DNA from: Acidiphilium iwatense
GTDB lineage: Bacteria > Pseudomonadota > Alphaproteobacteria > Acetobacterales > Acetobacteraceae
Direction of reading: 5' to 3'
Assembly (NCBI RefSeq): GCF_021556475.1
Contig: NZ_JAKGBZ010000023.1
Span: forward strand, 1-54,819
Length of the DNA stretch: 54,819 nucleotides
The position numbers and the translations under genes were made by a program. The notes under the pieces were generated by a model, which saw nothing but the letters and a program-made list of their open reading frames with translations, was not told the origin of the DNA and did no database searches. Of the stretch, positions 7,685 to 15,401 are shown piece after piece (within the stretch, counting starts at the first letter, position 1; every line of letters starts with the position of its first letter).

Positions 7685-8572
7685 TTACGGCCATTTCACT
7701 TCGGGGGGCAGACTCATCAGGATCGCCTCGGTATTGCCGCCGGTTTTCAGGCCGAAGGTGGTGCCGCGATCGTACAGCAGGTTGAATTCGACGTAGCGGC
7801 CGCGGCGGATCAACTGGGCTTCGCGTTCCGCCTCGGTCCAGGGCTCGGTCATCCGGCGGCGGACGATCGCGGGGTAGCAATCCAGGAAGGCGAGGCCGAC
7901 ATCGCGGGTGAAGGCAAAATCCGCCTCCTGGTCGCCGCTGTCGAGATGATCGTAGAAAATCCCGCCCGCGCCACGGGTTTCGTCGCGGTGGGGTAAATAA
8001 AAATACTCGTCGCACCATTTTTTGAAACGGAGATAATAATCTGGATCGTACGAGTCGCAAGCATGCTTGAACGCGGCGTGGAAACTGGCCGCGTCTTCCG
8101 CCGCCGCCTCGGTGCCGGGTTGCAGTGGGGTGAGATCGCCGCCGCCGCCGAACCAGCCCTTGGTGGTGACGATCATGCGGGTGTTCATGTGCGCCGCCGG
8201 CACGCGCGGGCTGCGGAGATGCGCGACCAGGCTGATCCCCGCCGCCCAGAAGCGCGGATCGTCCGCCGCGCCGTGGATATTTTGGCTGAATTCGGGGCTG
8301 AACGTGCCGCTCACCACCGAGATGTTGACCCCGACCTTCTCGAATACCCGGCCGCGCATCACGCTCATCGCCCCGCCGCCTTCCAGATGGTTCTTGCCAT
8401 CGTCGGCGCGGGTCCATTCGGTGCGGACGAACCGGCAAGGAGGATGGTCGGTCTCCCGATACTCGTCCTCGATTTTCTCGAATTCCAAGCAGATGCGGTC
8501 GCGCAATTCGGCGAACCACGCCGTGGCGCGGGGCTTGAGGGCGTCGTGGGGGATGGCGGTCGGTTCGGTCAT
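7685..8572 (-). CDS. hemF: Oxygen-dependent coproporphyrinogen III oxidase
   Basis: Converts coproporphyrinogen III to protoporphyrinogen IX by oxidative decarboxylation with O2, a late heme-synthesis step in the cytoplasm. The 295-residue protein shows the family hallmarks: [19 protein letters not shown] near the N-terminus, [22 protein letters not shown], and the signature [23 protein letters not shown]. It ends with [17 protein letters not shown]. Its presence fits the aerobic life indicated by the oxidase genes. It is convergent with the LysR gene, with a parS site between. Confidence 0.97.
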   Translation of the reverse strand: MTEPTAIPHDALKPRATAWFAELRDRICLEFEKIEDEYRETDHPPCRFVRTEWTRADDGKNHLEGGGAMSVMRGRVFEKVGVNISVVSGTFSPEFSQNIHGAADDPRFWAAGISLVAHLRSPRVPAAHMNTRMIVTTKGWFGGGGDLTPLQPGTEAAAEDAASFHAAFKHACDSYDPDYYLRFKKWCDEYFYLPHRDETRGAGGIFYDHLDSGDQEADFAFTRDVGLAFLDCYPAIVRRRMTEPWTEAEREAQLIRRGRYVEFNLLYDRGTTFGLKTGGNTEAILMSLPPEVKWP

Positions 8573-8612
8573 GGGCGGTTCTATAGCCGATTCGTTCGCG
8601 GATGCATCGAGA

Positions 8613-8648
8613 TGGATCGTTTCACCGCTTTGCGGTTCGCGATGACGG
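8613..8648. repeat. REP-like palindrome, copy 1
   Basis: Starts TGGATCGTTTCACCGC and ends GGTTCGCGATGACGG, in the hemF-petA gap. It is a degenerate relative of the elements at 17506-17577, 44019-44097 and 47883-47913, which share the form TGGATYGCTTCGCCTTCGG followed by YTCGCRATGACG. Such elements are common short dispersed palindromes in proteobacterial genomes. Confidence 0.6.
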
Positions 8649-8729
8649 CGGAGAGGGATGAGCGGCGGGGTTGAAATTTCCTCATTTTCCGGTCATGCGA
8701 AACCAGGGCTTCGAGAGACCGGAGGCGGG

Positions 8730-9284
8730 ATGGCTGAGAACGGTGCGACCTCAGGCGCGCATGAGGGCGAAGAGCGGCGCGATTTCCTGAAAATCCTGTT
8801 CGGTGCGACCGCCGCCGTGGGCGCCGGGGCGATCGTGTGGTCGTTCGGCGCGGCGCTGGAGCCCGGCGAAGCGGCGCGCGACCAGTCGGTGTTCGATGTC
8901 GATCTGGCGCCGATCGAGCCGAATTCGGGAATTTCGCTCCGCTGGCGCGGCAAGCCGGTGTTCATCCGGCATCTGACCGCCGAACAGGTGAGCGCGGTCG
9001 AGGCGACGCCGATGAAGGATCTGCTCGATCCGGTGCCGGTCAAGCAGCGGGTCAGGCCGGGGCACCATCAATATGCGGTGGTGATCGGCATCTGCCCGCA
9101 TCGCGGCTGTATTCCGGTCGGCAACAAGGCGTCCGACCCGCGCGGGCCGTATGATGGCTGGCTCTGCCCGTGCCATGGCGCCGCGTTCGACGCGGTGGGC
9201 CGGGTGCGGCGCGGCCCGGCGCGGCAAAATCTGGCGATCCCGCCGTATCGGTTCGTGTCCGATACGCTGATCCGGCTCGGTTGA
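8730..9284 (+). CDS. petA: Rieske iron-sulfur subunit of a bc1-type complex (atypical)
   Basis: A 184-residue Rieske protein with a Tat-like N-terminus (RRDFLKILFGATAAVG) that also acts as membrane anchor. The [2Fe-2S] ligands are in place: C122 and H124 (CPHRGC) and C146 and H149 (CPCHG), with the disulfide pair C127/C148. In mitochondrial-type proteins the second motif continues GSHYD; here it is GAAFD (150-154), so the Ser and Tyr that hydrogen-bond the cluster and raise its potential are Ala and Phe. A lower midpoint potential is expected. The ATG at 8730 follows GGAGG; the in-frame start at 8658 would bury the Tat motif. First gene of petABC. Confidence 0.93.
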   Translation: MAENGATSGAHEGEERRDFLKILFGATAAVGAGAIVWSFGAALEPGEAARDQSVFDVDLAPIEPNSGISLRWRGKPVFIRHLTAEQVSAVEATPMKDLLDPVPVKQRVRPGHHQYAVVIGICPHRGCIPVGNKASDPRGPYDGWLCPCHGAAFDAVGRVRRGPARQNLAIPPYRFVSDTLIRLG

Positions 9285-9291
9285 GGTGATC

Positions 9292-10488
9292 ATGGACAAA
9301 TCCGAATCCGAAGCGGCGCCAGGCTGGCTGGAGACCCGCCTGCCGCTTTGCGCCGTCTGGCGCACGCAGTGGCGCGATCATCTGGTGCCTGCCAACCTGA
9401 CCCTGGTTTGGTCGTTCGGCGTGCTGGTCGCGGTGGCGCTGGGGGTGCTGACGCTGAGCGGGATCTGGCTCGGGTTTGCCTATGTGCCGACCACGCAGGG
9501 GGCGGCCTTGTCGATCGAGCGCTATACGCGCGCGGTGAATTTCGGCTGGCTGATCCGCGATCTGCACCGCGACGGGGCGACCATGCTGTTCGGCGTGGTG
9601 TTCATCGAGCTGTTTCGGGGGATTTATTACGGCAGCTACCGCAATAGGCGGGAACTTGCCTGGATCATCGAGGTGGTGCGGTTCTTCGCGTTTCTGGCGG
9701 TCGGGTTTTTCGGGTTCGCGATGACCGGCGGGGCGGTGGCCGATGCGGCGGTGACGATCATGGCGGCGCATATCGCCGCGATTCCGCTGTTCGGTTCGGC
9801 GCTGGCGCACTGGTTTCTCGGCGGTTTCATGGTCGGGTCGGCGACCGCGCCGCGCCTCGCGATGGCACATGAGACGATCGGGTTTCTGGTGCTGCTGATC
9901 GCGCTGCTCGGCTTTATGGCATCGCGCGCGGCACCGCCGGCCAATCCCGACGGAATCGCCGTGCCCGACCCGCGCGACATGGTGCCGCAATCGGCCTATG
10001 CCGGAAAATTGTTCACCGCCTTCATGATTTTCGCGCTGATTTTCGCGGTGATCGTCGCCTTCGCACCGGGGCTGGGCCAGCCGGCGGGAATGAGCCTGAC
10101 CTCGCCGATGGCGATGCCGGTGCAGCCGGTGCCGCCCTGGTATCTGCTCGGGTTTCACGGTTTGGCGCGGGCCGGGCAGAGCGCGGGCGGCGGGACGCTG
10201 CTGACGGTCGCGGCACTCGTGCTGCTGGGCGCGCTGCCCTGGCTGGATCAAGGGATCGTGGCGAGCGGGCGCTACCGGCCGCTCTATGCCGGATTCGTGA
10301 TCGTCCTGGCGATCGACTGGGTGGTGCTGTCGGTGGCGGCGGCGCAGCCGGCGACCGGGATCTGGCCGGCGGTGATCGATATCGCCACGATCTATGTTTT
10401 CGTCCATTTCATCGTCATCACGCCGCTGGTGACCATGCTGGAGCGCGCGCATCCGGTGCCGGCGCGCATCGCCAGGAGGACCGCCTGA
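9292..10488 (+). CDS. petB: Divergent cytochrome b subunit lacking heme bH ligands
   Basis: A 398-residue cytochrome b-like protein in the normal petABC position. Recognisable parts are VNFGWLIRDLHRDGAT (helix B), RGIYYGSY and a PPWY segment. Heme bL ligands H92 and H193 are present. At the exact +14 spacing, where the heme bH histidines should be, are E106 and G207. The PEWY motif of the quinol site is PPWY (281-284), and the PWGQMSFWG loop is replaced by a TGGA-containing stretch. ATG 9292 follows GAGGTGATC; a GTG at 9286 is possible. It may carry a single heme b. Whether it supports a Q cycle is doubtful. Confidence 0.88.
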   Translation: MDKSESEAAPGWLETRLPLCAVWRTQWRDHLVPANLTLVWSFGVLVAVALGVLTLSGIWLGFAYVPTTQGAALSIERYTRAVNFGWLIRDLHRDGATMLFGVVFIELFRGIYYGSYRNRRELAWIIEVVRFFAFLAVGFFGFAMTGGAVADAAVTIMAAHIAAIPLFGSALAHWFLGGFMVGSATAPRLAMAHETIGFLVLLIALLGFMASRAAPPANPDGIAVPDPRDMVPQSAYAGKLFTAFMIFALIFAVIVAFAPGLGQPAGMSLTSPMAMPVQPVPPWYLLGFHGLARAGQSAGGGTLLTVAALVLLGALPWLDQGIVASGRYRPLYAGFVIVLAIDWVVLSVAAAQPATGIWPAVIDIATIYVFVHFIVITPLVTMLERAHPVPARIARRTA

Positions 10489-11234
10489 TGCGCCGCCTGT
10501 TGTTCGCCGCCGCCGTTGCGCTGACCGCGCTCGGCCTTGGGCAATCCGCCCGCGCCGAGACGCGGACGCCGCAGAGCTTCCGGTTTCAGTCGCTGTTCGG
10601 CACCTACAACAAGGCGAGCCTGCAGGTTGGTTTTGCCGTCTATCAGGCCGATTGCGCGAGCTGCCACGGGCTGAGCCTGGTGCATTACCGCGATCTCGCG
10701 CATCTCGGCCTGAGCCCGCAGGATATCGCGGCCATCGTGTCGCACATCAAGGTGCAAAAGGGCGTCGATCCGGCGGGCAAGCCCGTGCTGGCGCCGGCGA
10801 TGGCGCGCGATGCGTTCAAATCGCCGTTCCCGGACGAAGCGGCGGCGGAGAAAAAGTTTCACGGCGCGATCCCGCCCGATCTGTCGCTGATCGAGCGGGG
10901 CCATCGGGACGGCGCGGATTTCGTTTTTTCTCTCCTGATGGGGTACCGGGCCGCACCGCCGAACGTGACGATGCCGCCGCATCATTTCTACAACATCGCC
11001 TATCCGGGCGGGCTGATCGCGATGGCGCCGCCGCTCAAGCCCGGCTCGGTCACCCTGGCCGACGGCAAGAAGCCGGACGTTCAGGCAATGGCGCATGACG
11101 TGGCGGAGTTTCTCGCCTGGACGGCCGACCCGACGCTCGACCAGCGCAAGGCGGTGGGGCTGCGGATCATTATTTTTCTGCTGATCCTGGGCGCGCTCGG
11201 CGGGTTCGCGATCAGGGCGGGACGGCGGACATGA
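10488..11234 (+). CDS. petC: Cytochrome c1
   Basis: A 248-residue cytochrome c1 with a Sec signal peptide (cleavage near ARA-ET, residue 23) and a C-terminal anchor helix (GLRIIIFLLILGALGGF). The heme c site C56-A-S-C-H60 and the likely axial Met M179 (GLIAMAPPL) are intact, as are AYPGGLIAM and MAHDVAEFLAW. It passes electrons from the Rieske protein to a soluble or membrane cytochrome c. Unlike its petA and petB partners it keeps all expected ligands. It starts at the last base of the petB stop and overlaps mtnP by ATGA. Confidence 0.94.
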   Translation: MRRLLFAAAVALTALGLGQSARAETRTPQSFRFQSLFGTYNKASLQVGFAVYQADCASCHGLSLVHYRDLAHLGLSPQDIAAIVSHIKVQKGVDPAGKPVLAPAMARDAFKSPFPDEAAAEKKFHGAIPPDLSLIERGHRDGADFVFSLLMGYRAAPPNVTMPPHHFYNIAYPGGLIAMAPPLKPGSVTLADGKKPDVQAMAHDVAEFLAWTADPTLDQRKAVGLRIIIFLLILGALGGFAIRAGRRT

Positions 11235-12133
11235 GCGACGCGGGGCGCAAGCCGCTGATCGGCATCATCGGCGGATCGGGCCTCTACGATATCGCGGGGC
11301 TTGAGGACAAACGCTGGGAACGGGTTTCGACGCCCTGGGGCGAGACGTCCGACGAGTTGCTGTTCGGTACGCTGGACGGGGTTTCGGTGGTGTTTCTGCC
11401 GCGTCATGGACGAGAGCACAGAATATCGCCGACCGATTTGAATTACCGGGCGAATATCGACGCGCTGAAGCGCGTCGGGGTGACCGATGTGCTCGCGCTC
11501 TCGGCGGTGGGCAGTCTGCGGGCGGATTTGCCGCCGGGGCATTTCGTGATCGTCGATCAGTTCATCGACCGAACCTTCGCGCGGCCGAAGAGCTTCTTCG
11601 GCGCGGGTTGTGTCGCTCATGTGTCGATGGCCGATCCGGTGTGTTCGCGGCTGGGCGACGCGCTGGAAGCGGCGGCGCGCGGGCTCGATGTGCCGGTGAC
11701 GCGCGGCGGGACCTATCTCGCGATGGAGGGGCCGCAATTCTCGACGCGCGCGGAGAGCAACCTGTACCGGAGCTGGGGCTGTTCGGTGATCGGCATGACC
11801 AACATGCCGGAAGCGAAACTCGCGCGCGAGGCGGAGCTTTGCTACGCGACCGTCGCCATGGTGACCGACTACGATTGCTGGCACGACGACCACGACGCGG
11901 TGACGGTGGAGCAGGTGGTGAAAGTTCTGCACGGCAATGCCGATCGCGTGCGGGCGCTGGTGCGCGCGGTGGTGCCCAGGCTTGGCGGTCAGGCGCATGG
12001 CGGCGAGCGGCATGATTGCCCGGCGGGATGCGACCATGCGCTGGATCACGCGATCATCACTGCCGAGGGTGCGCGCGACCCCGATCTGGTGGCGCGGCTC
12101 GATGCCGTGGCGGGGCGGGTCCTGGGCGACTGA
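11231..12133 (+). CDS. mtnP: S-methyl-5'-thioadenosine phosphorylase
   Basis: Splits 5'-methylthioadenosine into adenine and methylthioribose-1-phosphate, recycling the by-product of polyamine synthesis. The 300-residue protein shows the PNP/MTAP family pattern: IGIIGGSGLYDI, FLPRHGREHRISPTDLNYRANI, the substrate motif GGTYLAMEGPQFSTRAES and the late MVTDYDCW. Translation is coupled to petC (ATGA). Its position behind petABC probably reflects lineage synteny and not shared function. Confidence 0.96.
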   Translation: MSDAGRKPLIGIIGGSGLYDIAGLEDKRWERVSTPWGETSDELLFGTLDGVSVVFLPRHGREHRISPTDLNYRANIDALKRVGVTDVLALSAVGSLRADLPPGHFVIVDQFIDRTFARPKSFFGAGCVAHVSMADPVCSRLGDALEAAARGLDVPVTRGGTYLAMEGPQFSTRAESNLYRSWGCSVIGMTNMPEAKLAREAELCYATVAMVTDYDCWHDDHDAVTVEQVVKVLHGNADRVRALVRAVVPRLGGQAHGGERHDCPAGCDHALDHAIITAEGARDPDLVARLDAVAGRVLGD

Positions 12134-12170
12134 TTAAGCGCCTTCCCAAGTGCTTGGGTTTTTGATATAG

Positions 12171-12420
12171 ATGCCAACGGTCCTGCGGATCGGTGGGCTG
12201 CGGGTCGTTGTGTATCCAAACGACCATCGGCCGCCGCATGTTCATGTTACTCGGTACGGAAACCGAGGCGGTGTTTATTTTGAACTGTCCGAATGGACCG
12301 CCGAGCCTGCGCGGGAGTTTCGGGTTTTCCACGGCCGAACTGAACCGCATCGCTTCGGCGCTTGCTGCCAGTCTGGCAGCGCTTTGTGGTGGATGGGAGC
12401 GGATTCATGACGATTACTGA
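12171..12420 (+). pseudogene. DUF4160 family gene, frameshifted
   Basis: Two frames together give one DUF4160-like protein. The first encodes MPTVLRIGGLRVVVYPNDHRPPHVHV from ATG 12171. The second encodes the rest, ending GFSTAELNRIASALAASLAALCGGWERIHDDY at 12420. They are offset by one base, so a 1-nt insertion (or 2-nt deletion) lies at about 12244-12262, just after the HVHV motif. The reconstructed tail overlaps the downstream DUF2442 gene by 14 nt, as in intact DUF4160-DUF2442 pairs, which are thought to be toxin-antitoxin-like. Sequencing error and programmed frameshifting are alternatives. Confidence 0.7.
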
Positions 12421-12811
12421 TCGTGACCGGGTTGTGGCTGAAGCAGAGATGAAAGACCAGCCTCGCGCGGTGCGGGCGCGGTTTGACCGGCGTGTGTCGC
12501 GGGTAGTGATCGGGTTGGATAATGGTTTGGAGCTGACGTTTCCGCCGCGTCTCGCACAGGGGCTGGAGCAGGCGACGCCGGAGGAGCTGGGCAATATCGA
12601 GATCAGCCCCGCCGGGGATGGTCTGCACTGGCCGGCTATCGACGCCGACTTGTATGTGCCGGCCCTGCTACAGGGCATGTTTGGGTCCAGGAGTTGGATG
12701 GCGCGCCAGCTTGGCGGTACGGGCGGAAGGTCACGGTCGCATGCCAAGGGTGCGGCTGCGCGGGAAAACGGCCGCAAGGGTGGCCGGCCGCGCAAATTGG
12801 CAAACGGGTAG
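12407..12811 (+). CDS. DUF2442 domain protein
   Basis: A 134-residue protein. Residues about 25-85 have the DUF2442 pattern: IGLDNGLELTFPPRLAQGLEQATPEELGNIEISPAGDGLHWPAIDADLYVPALLQGMFG. A basic tail follows (ARENGRKGGRPRKLANG), a C-terminal form seen in DUF2442 proteins that may bind DNA. DUF2442 genes often follow DUF4160 genes, as here, in a layout like small two-gene regulatory or TA modules. The biochemical role is not established. ATG 12407 was chosen over upstream in-frame starts because the family begins near it. Confidence 0.8.
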   Translation: MTITDRDRVVAEAEMKDQPRAVRARFDRRVSRVVIGLDNGLELTFPPRLAQGLEQATPEELGNIEISPAGDGLHWPAIDADLYVPALLQGMFGSRSWMARQLGGTGGRSRSHAKGAAARENGRKGGRPRKLANG

Positions 12812-12956
12812 AGCGGGCGAGAGCGTCATGCCTGCCGCTTTCGCGGGCGGAGGATGATGGTTTCGGAAGCGATTTCGTTTGAGTCGCGGGCCTGATTCCG
12901 GCATGAGTCTTGCTGAGCCGAATCGGTGTCCGTGTCGTGAACCCTGGAGCAAAACA

Positions 12957-14321
12957 ATGGCCGAAGCCGCGCCTCTGACAATCGAGACCAAGGGGATCGC
13001 CCCGGTGACGGTGGCGGAGTCGCATGGCAGGCCACGCGCCCTGTTCGGGTTGTGGATGGCGGCGAATGTCGAATTCGCGACGATCACCACCGGCGCGCTG
13101 GCGACCGGCGCGTTCGGCCTTTCGGCGAGCGATGCGATCGCGGCGATCATTCTGGGCAACGTGATCGGTGCCGTGCTGCTCGCGGTGTTCTCGACGCTTG
13201 GGGTGGAATACGGCTTGCCGCAGATGATCCAGGGTGCGGCCTGGTTCGGCCGGCGCGGCAACAAGCTGCCGTCGTTCCTGAATTTTTTCGGCGGGTTTTC
13301 CTGGTTCGGGGTGAACACCATCATCGGTGGCTATGCCCTGCAATACATGCTCGGCACCAGCCTGATCGGCAATATCGTGGTGCTGTGCGTGGTTCAGGTC
13401 GCGATCGCCACGGTCGGGCACGACCTGATCCATGCGGCGGAGCGATATTTCTTCTATCTCCTGGTCGCGATTTTCCTGGTGCTCAGCGTGATCGCCGCCG
13501 GCCATATCGGCCATCTGCCGGCGGCGAACCCCAAGCTTTTGAAAAATGTCGGCGGCAGGTCGGGTGCGTTCATCCTGACCACCTCGATCGTGGTGGCCTA
13601 TGTGCTGGGCTGGATTCCCTATTCGTCGGATTACACGCGCTATCTCAACCATCAGGGCGAGGCGGCGGCGACCAAGCGCGCGGTGTTCGCCAACGCGTTC
13701 TGGGGCACGCTGATTTCCTGCATCTGGATGGAGGTGCTGGGTGCTGTCATCGGCGCGACCGTGACGTTGAGCAAGCCGTCCGACCTGTTCACCGCATGGA
13801 TGCCGCACTGGTTTCATGCGCCGCTGATCATCGCCATCGTGATCGGCACGGTGAGCGCGAATATCCTGAACATCTATTCGGCGACCTTGTCGTCGCTGGC
13901 ACTGGGGATCAGGCTGAAACAGTCGCAGGCAGCGCTGATCTGCGGCGGGATCGGCACGGTGATCTCGGTGCTGGCGGCCACCAATTTCATCAAGAATTAC
14001 GAGGATTTTTTGTTTTTCCTCGGCTACTGGACCGCGCCCTGGGTGGTGGTGATGCTGCTCGGCCATGCCACGCGGCGCCATTCGCGGCTCGGCGCGGTGA
14101 GTGCCGGGTTCGTCGCCTGGATCGTCGGGATCGCGGCGAGCGTGCCGTTCTTCAACCAGTATCCGCTGTTCGTCGGCGCCTTCGCCGCGACCCATCCCGG
14201 CTTCGGCGATATTTCGTTCCTCATCTCGGCGGTGGTGGCCGGCGTGGTCTATCTGGCGCTGACCACCTCGGACGAGACCGCCGCGCGGTTCAATCGGCCG
14301 CACGAGGCGATGCGGGTGTGA
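12957..14321 (+). CDS. NCS1 family purine/cytosine-type permease
   Basis: A 454-residue membrane transporter with about 12 hydrophobic helices. Family features include the cytosine-permease-like start of TM1 (FGLWMAANVEFATITTGALATGAFGLS), SWFGVNTIIGGYALQYM, the helix with YVLGWIPYSSDYTRY, and FIKNYEDFLFFLGYWTAPWVVVML. NCS1 proteins import nucleobases, hydantoins or related vitamins with Na+ or H+. The substrate cannot be read from sequence, and no catabolic or thiamine gene adjoins it. ATG 12957 follows CTGGAGC; an upstream in-frame start at 12879 would add an unlikely Cys-rich tail. The 3' end overlaps the convergent DUF4188 gene by 32 bp. Confidence 0.9.
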   Translation: MAEAAPLTIETKGIAPVTVAESHGRPRALFGLWMAANVEFATITTGALATGAFGLSASDAIAAIILGNVIGAVLLAVFSTLGVEYGLPQMIQGAAWFGRRGNKLPSFLNFFGGFSWFGVNTIIGGYALQYMLGTSLIGNIVVLCVVQVAIATVGHDLIHAAERYFFYLLVAIFLVLSVIAAGHIGHLPAANPKLLKNVGGRSGAFILTTSIVVAYVLGWIPYSSDYTRYLNHQGEAAATKRAVFANAFWGTLISCIWMEVLGAVIGATVTLSKPSDLFTAWMPHWFHAPLIIAIVIGTVSANILNIYSATLSSLALGIRLKQSQAALICGGIGTVISVLAATNFIKNYEDFLFFLGYWTAPWVVVMLLGHATRRHSRLGAVSAGFVAWIVGIAASVPFFNQYPLFVGAFAATHPGFGDISFLISAVVAGVVYLALTTSDETAARFNRPHEAMRV

Positions 14322-14775
14322 TATCGGCGTCGAGCCGTTTGCGCGCGGTGGCGAAGCCGCCCGCGCGGTCGCGATGCGGGGCGAAGGTGGCGAAGCCGAT
14401 CGGCTTCGGCACGCCGAGATAGATCGCCTCCATGCCGCCGGATTTGCGGTAGGTTTCGTGCCAGAAGGCGGTGCCGCGCGGATTGCCGAGGAAATCCGAC
14501 CACCAGGTTTTATGCGGATCGGCACGGGTGAAGCGCTCCAGCGATTCGAAATCGCGCCAGTACTGGCGGATGCCGACATGGTCGATCTGCCAGAGGAAAT
14601 TTTCGTGGTGAAGCAGGCCGTCCGGCTTGTCGCGGGCGAGGGCAGCGAGCGGCCGGCCGAAGCCGAGCAGGGTGCGGATGCCGGCGAGCCGGGTGATCTT
14701 CATGCCGAGATAGACCACGGTGAGATCGGGATAGGCGGTGAGATCGACGGCGACGGGTTGCATGCTGGGCGGCAT
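14290..14775 (-). CDS. DUF4188 family protein
   Basis: A 161-residue protein matching the DUF4188 pattern: VVYLGMKITRLAGIRTLLGFGRPLAAL, HHENFLWQIDHVGIRQYWRDFESLERFTRADPHKTWW and the C-terminal GTAFWHETYRKSGGMEAIYLGVPKPIGFATFAP. Members have a dimeric alpha-beta-barrel-like fold, and some are annotated as monooxygenases; no activity is proven for this one. The start chosen (14775) gives the family N-terminus; the frame also extends upstream into the regulatory gap. It is divergent from a TetR gene with shared operators, so it is probably the target of that repressor. Confidence 0.82.
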   Translation of the reverse strand: MPPSMQPVAVDLTAYPDLTVVYLGMKITRLAGIRTLLGFGRPLAALARDKPDGLLHHENFLWQIDHVGIRQYWRDFESLERFTRADPHKTWWSDFLGNPRGTAFWHETYRKSGGMEAIYLGVPKPIGFATFAPHRDRAGGFATARKRLDADITPASPRAAD

Positions 14776-14787
14776 GGTGGCATCTCC

Positions 14788-14832
14788 ATGTTGACGACGT
14801 AAACATAGGGCCAAAGTTAACAATGTCAACAT
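14788..14832. promoter_or_regulatory. Clustered TetR half-sites in the DUF4188/tetR gap
   Basis: Four related 7-mers lie within 43 bp: TGTTGAC (14789-14795), GTAAACA (14799-14805), GTTAACA (14816-14822) and GTCAACA (14825-14831). The first pair forms an inverted repeat with a 3-bp centre. The outermost 8-mers ATGTTGAC and GTCAACAT are exact inverted complements. The cluster covers the start region of both divergent genes. Binding by the adjacent TetR protein is inferred. Confidence 0.55.
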
Positions 14833-14843
14833 CAAAAGCGCTC

Positions 14844-15401
14844 ATGCCGTATCATCATGGTGATTTGCGCAATTCCCTGATCGAGGCAGGGATGTCGCTG
14901 CTGCGCGGCGGCGGGGTCGCGGCGCTGACCTTGCGGGGGGCCGCGCGCGCGGCGGGGGTGTCGGCGACGGCGACCTATCGGCATTTCGCCGATAAGGAGG
15001 CGCTGCTGGCCGCGATCGCGGCGGAGGGTTTCAGCCGGTTTGGCGCCGCCCTCGCGGCGGCGGACCAAGCCGGTGAGGGGGTTGCGGCGCTGCGGGCGCA
15101 GGGTGTGGCTTATGTGGAATTCGCGGTCGCCGAGCCGGCCTTGTTCCGGCTGATGTTCGGCGCGGCGAAGCCATGCGGGGACGACACGCTGAGCGAGGCG
15201 GCCAGGGCGGCGTTCGGCATTCTGGCGTCACGGGTTGCGGCGCTGGCCGGTGAGGCGGATGCGGAGACGGTGACGCTGGCGGCATGGTCGATCGTTCATG
15301 GGCTGGCCTGCCTGATCGTCGATGGTCAGATTACCGCCGCCGACCCCGCCGAACTCGCGGCGCGGATCGGCGAACGGTTGAGGATCGGTCAGCTTCGGTA
15401 G
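14844..15401 (+). CDS. TetR-family repressor
   Basis: A 185-residue TetR regulator beginning MPYHHGDLRNSLIEAGMSLL, a common start for this subgroup. The HTH is at about residues 28-50 (LRGAARAAGVSATATYRHFADKEALL), followed by a TetR C-terminal domain of the WHG type (SIVHGLACLI near the end). An in-frame ATG at 14823 would add MSTSKAL but lies inside the operator cluster. It is divergent from the DUF4188 gene and probably represses it and itself. The inducer is unknown. Confidence 0.86.
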   Translation: MPYHHGDLRNSLIEAGMSLLRGGGVAALTLRGAARAAGVSATATYRHFADKEALLAAIAAEGFSRFGAALAAADQAGEGVAALRAQGVAYVEFAVAEPALFRLMFGAAKPCGDDTLSEAARAAFGILASRVAALAGEADAETVTLAAWSIVHGLACLIVDGQITAADPAELAARIGERLRIGQLR

